25,697 bases of DNA, from positions 37,680 through 63,376 of the forward strand of contig NW_009242974.1 in NCBI RefSeq assembly GCF_000388065.1. Reading direction: 5' to 3'. The DNA comes from Fonticula alba (lineage: Eukaryota; Opisthokonta; Rotosphaerida; Fonticulaceae). Positions 1-10,807 of this stretch are shown in pieces; position 1 is the stretch's first letter, and the number at the start of each line of letters is the position of its first letter. The position numbers and the translations under genes are program-made. Under the pieces are notes generated by a model. That model made no database searches. It was given only the letters and a program-made list of their open reading frames with translations, and was not told the origin of the DNA.

Positions 1-359
1 CCCCCCCGCCCCGCGCCCCTCGCAATCATCTCGGTCCATCCTTGGGTGCACCCTCCGCGGGAGTCCGCGTCTGCCCGGGGCCGGGGACACCCCCCTCCAT
101 GCCTCCGGCGATCGTCCGCCATTCGACCTCGCCCGCCAACAGCCCGGGACCATTGCTTTCGGGCCCGGAGGGCCACGCCCTGGCGGCAATGCGTGGGGAA
201 TTTATTTGGGATGTAAGCCCCTCTGCATGGGAACGCACGCCCGCCTCCGGCTCGTGGCATCCGAAAAGGGACAAAAAAAACCCAGCAACAACATAACAGC
301 ACGCCATGACTGCCATCTTGCCCGGGATTGTGGCGCCAAAAAGCAGAAGCGGGGCAGTC
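1..359. other. Flanking sequence, no gene seen
   Basis: GC-rich sequence with short open frames on both strands that overlap each other and have no recognisable content. Apart from the A-run at 338-342, which acts as the terminator of the tRNA-Gly that follows, I see nothing here. Confidence 0.5.
338..342 (-). terminator. Pol III terminator of tRNA-Gly
   Basis: Five A on the plus strand read as TTTTT on the minus strand, 17 bases past the tRNA-Gly 3' end. This is the usual RNA polymerase III stop signal. Confidence 0.75.
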
Positions 360-430
360 TGCGTCGACCGGGAATCGAACCCGGGTCTACCGCGTGGCAG
401 GCGGCAATTCTACCACTAAACCATCGACGC
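360..430 (-). tRNA. tRNA-Gly (anticodon GCC)
   Basis: Reads on the minus strand as a complete 71-nt cloverleaf. It has a 7-bp acceptor stem (GCGTCGA with TCGACGC, discriminator A), an A box in GGTTTAGTGGTAGAA, an anticodon loop CTGCCAC giving GCC, and a B box GGTTCGATTCC in the T arm. No intron is present. It decodes GGC and GGT glycine codons. The sequence is identical to the plus-strand copy at 24632-24702. It leads a group of three minus-strand tRNA genes spread over 1.5 kb. Confidence 0.96.
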
Positions 431-498
431 TGGACACCGGAGGTCCGACGGACCGAGGGCCATTTGAAGTGAAGGCCTGACCCTCCTCCCCGAGGAGC

Positions 499-502
499 AA
501 AA
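499..502 (-). terminator. Pol III terminator of tRNA-Glu
   Basis: Four A on the plus strand (TTTT on the minus strand) lie 6 bases past the tRNA-Glu 3' end. This is a minimal Pol III termination signal. Confidence 0.65.
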
Positions 503-508
503 GGGAAT

Positions 509-581
509 TTCCCATACCGGGACTCGAACCCGGGTCTCGTGGGTGAGAGCCACGTATCCTAACCACCTAGACTATATGGGA
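509..581 (-). tRNA. tRNA-Glu (anticodon CTC)
   Basis: The minus strand gives a 73-nt cloverleaf. Acceptor stem TCCCATA pairs with TATGGGA, discriminator A. The D arm contains TAGGTGGTTAGGAT, the anticodon loop is CTCTCAC with anticodon CTC, and the T arm has GGTTCGAGTCC. Overall it resembles eukaryotic tRNA-Glu, and it decodes GAG. No intron is seen. It lies 78 bp upstream of the tRNA-Gly on the same strand; each has its own T-run, so they are probably transcribed separately. Confidence 0.95.
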
Positions 582-1750
582 GATCTTGCTGGGGCCCACG
601 CCTCGTGCGCTGAAATCCCGGAAGCCGGCCACCGCCGGACACGCGCCCACGGCCGGCTTGCCCCCCCCCTCCCGGCTCGGCCGCGCCCCGGCTCCCGGGC
701 GCACATCGGGCACCCCTGGCCCAGGGATCTCACGCCCTCGCGGGGACCGGAGAGCCCGAGGCCTGCCGGGCCGTCGGGGCCCGTGGGACGCTGCCGCGCG
801 TGGGCCCCCGCGCCGCCGCCTTTGCCGGGGGACGGCGGAGCGCATCAACACCCCCTCGCGCAATGCCACCTCTCGGCCGCAGGTGGGCGCGGCGCTCGCG
901 GCACACGACCCGGCCGTGCTGCCGCATGTCGGCCCCCGAGCCGACTCGCGGTCCGTGGCCTGGGATCTGGCCGGCCGGCCGCCCGGGTCCCGGTACCCCA
1001 GCCGATGATCGCATCCTCTCCGACTCCCCCCTCTGCCTTGGCCAATGGCCATCTCATGCTCCGCGCTTGGCTTCCGACGCGGCTCGGTGCCGGGACCGCG
1101 CCTTCCGGGTCGCTGCGAGAAGGACCCTCGGCCAGCGCTCCGCCCCCCCCCCCTGTGGGTCCAGATTCTCCCTCAACGTCGGCCGCTTCAGGGGTCTCGG
1201 CGGCACGCGAGGGTCGACCCATCGCCCGGGGCCGGCACCCTCCCGCAGACCGATGCACGCGGCGCTCTGGGCAGGGCGGCCGCGCGTGCGTGCTCCTGGC
1301 CCGGACCCGGGCACATGGCCACAAGGCCAACCGCACGTCCACCCGCACCGGCCTCCCCCTGCCCGTCGTGCTCCACCACGCTCGCCTGGGCCCGGGCCCG
1401 ACTGTGTCCTCGGCCCTCCTCCCGAGCAGGGCACATCTGTCCGGGCTGCAGGACTCATGAAAAAGCCCCGGCCGCCCCGGGGACCGCCCACCCCCGGCGG
1501 GCCACCACGACTCGGCCGCACGCCGGACGCCCCTCCAGCCTCGCACGGCACAACACCCCCCTCCCTTGGCGCCAACCCCCCGGCACCCCGATCGGCCATT
1601 TGATCGGGGGAAAATACCCCCCTCCCCCTCGAAGGGGGGGCGGCGGGCCCCCCGTTGCTGTCTTTTCTCCCCATGCCGGCCGCCCCCGCCGGGCCCTTCT
1701 CCACCCCCCGCCCCTGCCTGCCTCTCGCGGCGCGTGCAAAAAGGACGATG
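582..1750. other. Intergenic, C-rich, no gene supported
   Basis: About 1.2 kb of strongly C-biased sequence. Long open frames exist on both strands and in several frames at once, as expected where stop codons are rare. Their translations are Pro/Arg/Ala/Gly-rich with no recognisable domain, so I do not call them genes. Confidence 0.55.
1738..1742 (-). terminator. Pol III terminator of tRNA-Ser
   Basis: AAAAA on the plus strand reads TTTTT on the minus strand, 8 bases beyond the tRNA-Ser 3' end. Confidence 0.75.
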
Positions 1751-1832
1751 CATCACCGGCAGGATTTGAACCTACGCGGGCAGAGCCCATCCGATTTCTA
1801 ATCGGACTCCTTAACCACTCGGACACGGTGAT
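1751..1832 (-). tRNA. tRNA-Ser (anticodon AGA)
   Basis: A class II tRNA of 82 nt on the minus strand. Acceptor stem ATCACCG pairs with CGGTGAT and is followed by G73, the usual serine discriminator. The D arm contains GAGTGGTTAAGG. The anticodon stem-loop CCGATTAGAAATCGG presents AGA. A long variable arm (GGGCTCTGCCC) follows, and the T arm has GGTTCAAATCC. It reads TCT and, with inosine at the first position, TCC and TCA. No intron. Confidence 0.95.
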
Positions 1833-2461
1833 CTGCCGCCTGCACGCCTTTTCCCATACTTGATTTCCTCCATCCGGATCTTCGGCTCGGGCCCCCGGTC
1901 CGGGGGCCGGACGCGCAGAAAACGGGGGCGTCGTGCGAACGAGTGGCCGGGGGGGGGGGGGGGGTGAAAAGAGCCCCCAACTGGGGGAGTCCCCCCTCCT
2001 TCGCCCCCTCCTTCCCCCCGTGGAGAAGGCGTGCCTGGCCATGGGGCCGGCCGCCGTCCCCGAGCGAGGGGGAGGCGCAGCCACCCCAACAGCCAGCGCA
2101 CTCCCCGCCAAGGGAGTGCCCCTTTTTGGTGGGCTGGCAGCATCTTCGCCTGGGGGCAGGGCAAGGGACCACGCCCCGATCTGGCGCGGCACCTCCGGCG
2201 GCCGAGGAGGCCCCCAAAGGGGCAGCAAGAGCGAACAACCCTCGCGGGGCACCCTTCCCGGGCGCACCACCACCTCCACGCTCCTTCCCTGCGGCGGGGG
2301 CCGGGAAAAAAAGGCTCTCCCCGAGAATCCGGTTCCCAGGCCGGGCACCCATGTACAAGAGGCCGCCTCGTGCGCTCGTCCACCGGCGGCGCCCTCCCGG
2401 CTGTTTCCCGCGTCCCCCCCTCCCCCATTAACACACACACAGAGACTTTCTTTCTTGACCC
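1833..2461. other. Upstream region of the 2462 gene
   Basis: Contains a G homopolymer near 1950-1964 and C-rich sequence. Just before the start codon there is CATTAAC followed by an ACACACACAG run (about 2426-2443). This resembles an intron branch point and acceptor, so the 5' UTR of the downstream gene may be spliced. No TATA box was identified and no coding region is supported. Confidence 0.4.
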
Positions 2462-5400
2462 ATGACCCATAAGCCCCTGCTCTACTTCTGGGCCGTGGTG
2501 GCCGGTGCCCCGACCACGGTCGACCAGGTTGACGCCCCCATCCCCGACTACCAGTGCCTCGAGGAGCACATGAGGTCCACCCGGGCAACCTTCATCCAAG
2601 GCCAGGTGCTTCCGCTCGGGCCGATTGCCCCACCCCGCCGCCAAACACCTCGCCATCCAGCAACTCACCTGCCCCCGGCCTTCCTCCCCGGGCCGATGCA
2701 CCGCCCGGCCGGCTCAGGAAACCCTCTACCTGCCGGGCGTTATCCTCCGGCCCAGGGCTCTTGTCGGCGAATGTGGCAGATTGATGGCTGGCGCCGTCAC
2801 GCCCGATACGGTCATCGCCTTGGAAGGGGCCACTCCCGCCATCGATCAGGCCCTCAATGGGCCCAACCTTTTGCGGTGTGCCCTGCCCGGTCTGGAGCTG
2901 CCTCTCCCCGTGGGCGAGCACTTCGTTTCTCCGGCCGGCTTCAGTTCCTTTGCCAACATCCCCACAGCCCCGGTGGTCTTTCGCGTGGTGCCCGCCATCT
3001 TTGCGGCCCTCTTCGCTCCGCTCTCCGGCAGCAACCCCACAGCTGTCGGCTTCCGCACCGTCTCCCCCCAAGCTCTCGATGTGCTTTTTCTGTGCGCCCT
3101 GAGCCCCCCCGGCGGGCAGCCAGCCACCCTCCTTCTCCGAGCTTCGTCCTTCTTCCCCCCCCCCTCTCTTGTCCTTTGGCCACATGCCCGTATGCTCACC
3201 GGGAATCTTGCCCCATGTCTTGATTCGCCCCCCCTCCCCCCTTCACTCACACGCGCATACTCATCTGCAAATGCCCCGCCCCGGGGCCTTCATCACTCCG
3301 GACGTCTCCAAGCCCCGATACCCATTTCGCTTTCCGGTCTGGACCCTGCGCACTGACGTTTGCCGAGGAACTGCAGCGTCTATTTGGCGACCAGGCATCC
3401 TTGCGCTTGCTTCCCATGTCGCATCCCCCGCCCTTCCTACATTCGGCCTACCTCAGGCAGGTCCCCGCTGACGACATTTCCCTGCTCAATTACTCGTCAT
3501 TCCGCAGCGCCAGCTCTCTGTTTGAGTTGGGCATGCGCCTGCTATTCAAGGGCCAGGTGCGCCGGGCTTCCCGGGCCACGGGTCTTGGAGGGTGCTGCCC
3601 ATGCCGCTGACAACCATCTCTCTCTCACTCCCGCACCCCCCTTCGGGCGTTCTCTTCCCGGGCCACCCACCCCTCCGCCCATCTCGCCCTCGTCGCTTCC
3701 CGGTCCTGGGGGCGGGGGTCTTCTTCCGAACACACTGGCACCCGGCCCCCTGAATGGCGCTTCCCCCCCCCCCCCCAGGCACATGTGGATGGCCGCCAGT
3801 TTGTGCACCTCCTGGATCACCAGCTCCAGGATGTACCCTACGGTCTTGTCCATGAAGACACATGGGTGTCCCCCAAGCTCCTCCGGCTGCCCGATGTTCA
3901 GCTCCTCGGCCAGAAGCAAGACTTGCAGCTGCGTCTGTTGCCCAGTGTCCTCGCCCCCCCGGGCATGGTCATCATGTCCGACCGGGCTTCCGCGCGGCTT
4001 GGCCTCCCGCCCGAGCCCTGTCGAGCGGCATTCCGCACGAAGGATGCCTCCCTGCTCCGGGTGATTGTCCTGTCGTACGGTCCTCCACATGTGCCTCCCT
4101 CTGGCCATCCCCCCCTTTCGGGTGCACTCACCCTTCACCTTGTTCCCTCTCGCCGCCGCCGCCGCCGCCTCGTTCCCTGCTCGTCGCGACCCCGCACACC
4201 ATCATCAATGCGTGCCTCTGTCACGCCGCATCAGGTCGGCAATGGCCAGCCTCGGCGCCAAGGTCCTCCTGCCGGTTCGCTTCTCATCCACCCGTCGACC
4301 ATCGACGCCCTGGGCAGTCCAGACGCCGAGGTGTTCCTCGGTCCGGACGACCATCAGCCGATTGACCCGTCGGTGCTGGTCGCCGGTATGTCCGAATCCC
4401 GGCAGCTGGCTCGGGCTCGCCCGGCCACGGTCCACATCGACGGCCGCCCCTGGTCGTCGATGACGCTCCGGCTGGACCAACCCCTTCCGGCCTGCACTCC
4501 GGCCTGCACCATGGCCATCGGCCAGAAGCGGCCCACCGGCTCCGGCCACGCCTTCCACTATGTTCGCATGGGCCAAGGCCCTGCCATTGGTCTCACGTAC
4601 GTCCCTTCGCTCGTGTGGCCGACAGCCGCGCTCCCCGGCGGCATGGCAAGCTCCGGCGCACAGACCCTCGCCGAGCACCTGCGCAGGCCATTTCCCACAC
4701 ATACAAACACACACTCAGAGAAAGCGAGAGAGCGAGACCAGCTTTCTTGCCCCGGCCATCGACCGCCCTTCGGGCATCTGAACAGACCTCATCAAGCTGA
4801 CCCCCCGCCCGCCCGCCCGCCCCCCCCCCCTTCCCTTGCACTTCCCACCGCGCAGATTCGATGACTCCCTTCCCGAGGGGGATATCAAGCTGTCGGCCGA
4901 CCTCCTGTCTTGGGTGATGCTGCACGGCCCGCAGCAGTTGGAGCTCCATGTCCTCGCCCTGGACGCGCCCCTCGCTGCCATTGCCATTGGCGGCAGTCCG
5001 CCCGGCACGCACACCGCCGGCCCTGCCGGGGGTCGGCCCGCTGCGAGCCTCCACGCCACAGGGTCCTCCGGCCCGACGACCGGCTCCCCGGCTTCCCAGG
5101 TGCGTCCTGGGCACATGGTGCGAACGCGCGTCCGGACCATGCCTGACCCATGGCGGCTGTCCTCCTTCCTGCCCTGCCCCCCCCGCCCGCCCCCGCGCGC
5201 GCCTATTCCATGACCGGCGCCTTGCCGCCGCTCGGTGCCGGGGTTCAGAATGGCAGCCACGCCACCCACCTCCAGAGCTCCAGCCGCCCGGCGCATGGTG
5301 ATCACATCCTGCTGGGCGTTCACGGGCAAATATTGCAGCATGCCACATTGCAGGAGGGGCTCACGCGCACATTGAGCCGCCCCTCGTCCCCCCTGCCCCA

Positions 5401-8400
5401 CCGGCGTCTGCCCCATGAATGCCTCGTCTCCATCTCCCTCACCGAGCACTTCGTCGTCACCTCCCGAGTGGACCCCATCCCTCGGCACGGGATGCCGTGC
5501 ATCTTCATGCACCCGCGAATCTGGCACTTTCTCCACGAGACCCTGGCCCCCACGCGGATGCATGAGACATCTCCCCCATTGGTGCTCTTCAGCCATGTCA
5601 TCTGCGAACTCCAGTGCGTTTGGCCCCTTGTCGGCCTGCTCTCGGGCGAGGGCCTCCTGCCGCTCCAACCACCATCCCTTTCCCTGTCCGGCCTTGCGGC
5701 CCCACTCACTCGGCAAGCATGGCCACCAGTGTCTGGTCGGCGAGCTGCTCCCCGCCAGTGGGCCCCGACCCTGGCCAGGTCGACGTCCTCCTCCCGCCCA
5801 CCATCATGCCTCGCGCCACCAAATACCCCAGCCAATCGATCAGCCCATCCCTGTTCCAGATCAAGATCCTCCATCCGGCCCGGGAGCTCGATGTCCATGT
5901 CCAGGCTCCGGGCTGGCCACTGCCCGAGGGCCACTCGCCCGCCTTCATGCAAGCCCTCGTCTCGTGCCTGCATTCTCACATGGCCGCCGTTCGGGCATTG
6001 AGCTCTCGCGTATGTCCATCGACCCATCCACCCGCCTGCCCACGGGCCACGATCGCACCCGGCCCCAGGGTAGACCGCCGCTCGGCGCCCGGCGCCCCCT
6101 CTCCGGGTCTTGTGGCCCACATCCCCCGCGCCCCCTGCGGGATAGGGTCGATCCCCGACGGCTACCCCGCCACTGGCCACATCTGGTGGACTTACGTTGC
6201 TCCTTCTTTTTAATCCCCCTCCCCCCTCCCCTCCGCTGGCCCCTTCGCCTCCTCGCAGTCCTACGTCCTCCCTGCCGGCACCATCCCAGGCTATCCGAAT
6301 GTCGGTGAACTCTACTACAGCATCCCTGCAGGACGAGCATTCGGCCCCGACGACAAGGAGCCCCGGGCCTTGGTCTACTCTTCGGACACCATGCTGAAGG
6401 TGGTTCTCGGCAAGCCGATGGTCCTCTTGGCAGAGGGGACCGCGCCCCCGACCCACACCCCGGCCCGACTCAAGTTCCTTGCGGTCGACATCCAGACGCC
6501 CACCGACCATCCTCTTGCACACCAGCACCTGGAGTCCATGCTCAAGAGTCACATTGCCGCCCATCCAGGCCCCTGTCCCTTGGTACATTCCCCTTCCCCC
6601 CCCCCCCCCTGAGACGGGCCAACTCGAGCTGCCTGTTGCTTGCTGCTTGCCTGCTGTGGCCTTGCATCTCGTCTTTGGCCTCGAATCTCCTCCTGCCCTG
6701 TCATCGCCCTCCCCCCCCTCTCCTACACACACACACACACCCACATGTACATATATTCACGCACACGCAAATAACAGACCGGCTCCATGGAAGACCCCAC
6801 CAGTGGGCTCCCAGTGGCATTCCACATCAGGCTGCTGCTGACAGACCAAGGGGCCGCCACTCCAGGAGGACGCTTCGACCCGGGCTTTACGGCCATCCAC
6901 TTCGGACCTCGACCGGGGTCCGGCGCCATCATCACCGACGCCCCAACGGTCTTCCTGCTTTCGTCGCCCAGCCGCCCCGGCCACATGGTGCCCTTCCAGG
7001 TGACACAGCCCCCTCGCCAGAGCCCCTTTTTGACGGACGCCTTCATCCTGCCCGAGCATTACCGCCAACTTGTGCACCTGGCCGCCGCACGGCAGCCCTG
7101 CACCCTGTCCCTCGGCGATGCCGACCGGCCACATATTCCCCCCCTGGCCTTGAGGTATGCCCCACATGGCCCCATGCGCTTCCCATGGCCACCCTCGGGC
7201 TTTTCCCTCCCCCTTTGCCCTTGCCATTGACGTCCCCCCCCCCCCCCCCTCGCCGAGTAAGAACTACCTTTGACAGCTTCTCCCGGGCCAATTGCGCAAG
7301 CACCTGCTCGACATGTCTGGACCGCAAATTCATCAGCACTTGCTTTTCCTGGGAGTGCTGGTCCACGGCCTCGTTGCCGCACTCGGAGGAGGCGCCCTGG
7401 TGCCATGCCCACCAGGGGCCTCCCACCACGGCATGTGCCACCGAGCTGCAGCCCACCCAGTCCGGACTTCCGTCCTTGATCATTCCCCTTCAAAACATGG
7501 CCCAGTGGAATGTCCTCGGGTCGGTGAGGACATTCACCCTGCACGCCGCCGCCGACCCCACCACGGAGCCTCCTCAACCGCAGTCGGTGTGTCAGTCCAC
7601 CGCCAAGGCCGTCTCGCGTCCTTCCTGGCGGCACACCCATCTTACACATGCCACCATGCCAGAGGACCACCCCCATCCCATGATCACAGAGCTCACTCAG
7701 ACCCCCCTCCCCCCTCTCCCATGATGGCACCTCTCTCTCTCTCTCTCCCGCTCGCCCGTTAGATCCCTCGCACGCATGGGCTCTCGCCGGCCGAAGCGTC
7801 AGGAGATGCCCCCCGCGACACGGCAATCACCCTGCCTGGCCCCGAGGACCAGCTCCCGGACTCCGATACCCCGGGCCAGTCAGGCCCCGACCAAACGTGC
7901 GCACGCGTCTGGCCCCCGTTGCTCCAGGATGCCGCCTCTCCCTGACCCCACCCCTCTCGCCACCTCGGACGGGCTCCCCAAGTGTCGCCGTCATCTGCCT
8001 CATCCTGAGTGACTTCTCCGAGGGAGACTACCAACACATGAGTTGGACCCTGCGCCGGGTGCTGTCATTCCCCTCTCTCATCATCAGAGATCGGGTATGT
8101 GTCTCCTCCCCCCCCCCCCCCCCCCCCCCCCCCCCTGCCGCCTGCCCCGGCCCCCTGGCCACACATCTTCCCTCTCCCCGTCTCGCCAAGCCAGCCCTCG
8201 ATTTCCCCATACGACACACTCACAGCAAGATGGATGCCGGCCCTGGCCACTGCCCCCTTGGCAGGTGGCCCATGCATGCCAGCTGGCCGGCCTCCCGGCC
8301 AAGGACACGGTGCTGGCCGACCCTCGCGGCCAGCCGATGGACCAGGGCCACGTCGACCCGCGCCAGACCATGATCGTCTTCTACTCGGCCGGTGGCCGGA

Positions 8401-9605
8401 TCAACGGTCATCCGAGCATGCTTTGGATTGATACCTCGGGCCTTCCGGCCGGCCGGCACTTCTTTCTCCAGATCCTGCCCCATAGAAACAGCGATAGTCC
8501 CATGTCCATGTATGTCCCGCCGGCGGTCCATCGGGCTTTGCTCCAAGCAGCTCCCCCTCGCCCGCCCTCCCCGACGGCCGATGCACATGGCCATCGCACG
8601 CCCAGCCCGCCCATCTCCTCGAATGCTCGGACGCTCCTCAAGTTTTCGCCCCCTGCCGTCCAGTCTCCCGAGCACGCCATGCCCTTCTCGACTGCGGGCT
8701 CTCTGGCGCAAGGTGTCATGGACATCGTCGCCCAGACGCCCCTCCACTTGAATGGCCTGGGCTATGTCCTTCAGTACGCCACGGCTCCCCCGGCTGCGCG
8801 CTGCCAACACTGGGAATCACCCCGACGGGCGATCCCCCCCCCCCCTCCCCACCATGCTCCCAGCTCGGCTTCTCTCCTGACTTCAATGCACATTCCTCCG
8901 CCACCCGTCGCCACATCCTCCCCTTCAGTGACCATGGCTCCCGGGATGTGTCCTGTTTGGTCCCCTGCCGCTGTTGTGGAGGCCATGCCCACATCCTGCT
9001 CTGCAAACACACACCGACGCAGTGTGTGCCCAACACGCCGGATGAGGCTGCCACATCGCCCAGCACTTTGCTCTGCACCGATGTGAACCACATCAAGATC
9101 GCACAGGACAATGCACTCGGCACGGCGCCGGCCATCCTCCCGCAACCTCTTCGCCAGGGGGTCGCCATCATGCCATCGACATTTGCCCCCTTGTCCTTCT
9201 CCGGCTCCCTCATCCGCATGACTCGCCATGTATCCAGCCCCAACGCCACAAACCCCCACGTGCCCATTCGACACCTGGTCATGGCTGTCTCCCTCGACCG
9301 CTCCACGATGACGAGCCATCACCCGGATTACCTCGAGTTCCGCGCCCGGCTCTTCCTTACCAAGCACTTTTCCCACTGCACGCTCCACTTGCCAATGGTG
9401 CGTCATACATCAGCCGAACATCCGCATGCCACGCCCTGGAGAGCACCTCGACTGCCTTCTTTCGCGGGAGAGCGACAACAAGAGCCAGATCACCCTTCCT
9501 CCTGCCCATCTGCCCGCCTTCTCTCGCCCATTAACATCCCACATGTCGATGTCCACGCCTTCGATCATCCTTTTGTGCCTCCTTGCCGGGGGCCGGCGAC
9601 CTCTT

Positions 9606-9637
<32 letters not shown>

Positions 9638-9901
9638 GATGTACAGATGTTCCAGACTCCCTATCTCTCTTGTCGGGTCGCTGCCATGGTCGACGACCAG
9701 GGGACCTCCCTTCGCTCGGGCATCTTCATTGGCCATGCCCCGCAAGAGGCGATAGTCGCCCAACATGCCACACCCCATCTTCATGGGCGCGCCCCGGCGG
9801 TACCAACTGGTACTCGGATTTCTTTCATCTGGCCAGGCGGTCGGCCAAGCACATATATCCGGAGGCCGATTAGAATCATTCCCATCCGTTACCGCGACTA
9901 G
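2462..9901 (+). CDS. Large multi-exon gene, unknown beta-rich repeat protein
   Basis: I do not recognise this protein. Proposed exons: 2462-2605, 2718-3091, 3313-3556, 3779-4090, 4235-4596, 4856-5099, 5249-5613, 5718-6009 (or from 5730), 6259-6582, 6778-7154, 7277-7586 (or from 7262), 7763-7896, 7983-8094, 8226-8773, 8929-9397, 9647-9901; about 1,621 residues. All junctions keep phase. The ATG at 2462 is the first after an in-frame TGA. Several exons carry the same pattern: a short strand, Pro, an amphipathic helix, then another strand. Examples are FVSPAGFSSF, LIHPSTIDAL, FMHPRIWHFL, LLPPTIMPRA, ILPEHYRQLV and IMPSTFAPLS, and they recall the Ufd1 barrel. There is no signal peptide or clear membrane segment. 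Exon 12 encodes an acidic Pro-rich linker; exon 15 opens with a Cys cluster (CLVPCRCCGGH). The 3' end is uncertain: a donor near 9800 could join an acceptor at 9954, ending at the stop at 10068-10070. Exons 4, 8 and 11 have alternative junctions. Confidence 0.68.
8108..8135 (+). repeat. 28-base C homopolymer in intron 13
   Basis: An uninterrupted run of 28 C lies just after the GTATGT donor of the intron 8095-8225. It is one of several C homopolymers that replace T-rich tracts in plus-strand introns. The length is likely unreliable in the assembly. Confidence 0.9.
9601..9638 (+). repeat. CT microsatellite before an acceptor
   Basis: A (CT)n run with minor interruptions sits immediately upstream of the acceptor GTACAG at 9641-9646. 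It probably serves as the polypyrimidine tract of the last intron in the model. Confidence 0.85.
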
Positions 9902-10768
9902 CCTGCTCGCCACCCGTCGCCTCCCCCTCCCTTTCCTGCTGTTCGAGGAATAGATCATGCTCTTTCGGCCCATTGTTCTCGTCCCGGCGTGGTTTTTTGC
10001 TCCTCGGGCTCGGGTCGCCCGCGATGAATGCCTCCTGGTGTGGCCGTGCTTGCGTGCCCTGTCCGACTGATCCTCGCCTCTCCCTCCGCATGGAGCCCAC
10101 TGCCATGCGAAGCTCACCTCTTTCCGGCGGCCTCCCTCTCCCATGGACGGCGTTCGCCGAAGCATGGCCCCGGTGTCGGCGAACCGCCTGGCCAGGGCCT
10201 GCTGATGGTCCCATGAATGGACCCAAGCGCCCGCGCCGGGCACGTCCAGCCAAAGCCCCTCTCCCTTCATCGGGCGAGGGAGGCCCCGAGGATGTGCTCT
10301 GCTGACCTTGTGTCGGTCCAGCTCCGCGCGGCCAACCCCCCCCCCCCCTCCCAGCCACGGGCGGCAAACACAGCCACAGGAGCCTGGAATGGAAAAAGAA
10401 AAGACCACCCTTGCTGCTCCCTCGGCTGGACCCAGGCCGCCGGCAAGATTCCAGGCCCCGATGTCCTGGCGACATGGCTACTCAGGCGTGGGGCGGAGGG
10501 GGACAGCCAGCGCCGGGCTCTTGGCCTGTTGAAAGCCACGAGACAATATGGCGACCAGGGAGGGGGGGGGTCATCTTTTTCGCAGGCACTCCTCTTGTGG
10601 TGCGAGTGGCTGTGCATTTGGATCTCCGGCCCTCTGCTTGCGGCTGCCCGAGGAGGAGCTGCCTCATTCGCTTCTCCCTCCTTTCTCTGATCTCATCGTC
10701 GGTCGCCATCGCCAGTCTTCGCGCGGGCCTCTGCTCTAAGGGGGCCGAAGTACGCACCCACCCACCCG

Positions 10769-10807
10769 TACACACACACACGCGCGCGCGTGGGCGCGCG
10801 CGCGCGC
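10769..10807. repeat. Alternating CA/CG microsatellite
   Basis: A (CA)n run passes directly into (CG)n, is interrupted by TGGG, and resumes as (CG)n. This is almost pure alternating purine-pyrimidine sequence of about 39 bases, the type that can adopt Z-DNA. Confidence 0.9.

Noticed and set aside
543-1460. 305-codon plus-strand open frame
   Set aside because: It begins inside the tRNA-Glu gene, overlaps a similar minus-strand frame and has only compositional sequence.
7277-7490. Alternative frame in exon 11 (QLRKHLLDMSGPQIHQHLL), more protein-like at first sight
   Set aside because: It needs a phase-0 junction, but the preceding exon ends in phase 2 at a good GTATGC donor. The chosen frame keeps phase and stays open to the next donor. 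Remains a weak point of the model.
10580-10707. Minus-strand ATG followed by DDEIRERREKRMRQLL, resembling the N-terminus of UBE4B-like proteins
   Set aside because: The Arg/Glu-rich stretch follows from a simple CT-rich plus strand. No continuation exon for a U-box or other domain exists downstream, where the region runs into the plus-strand gene.
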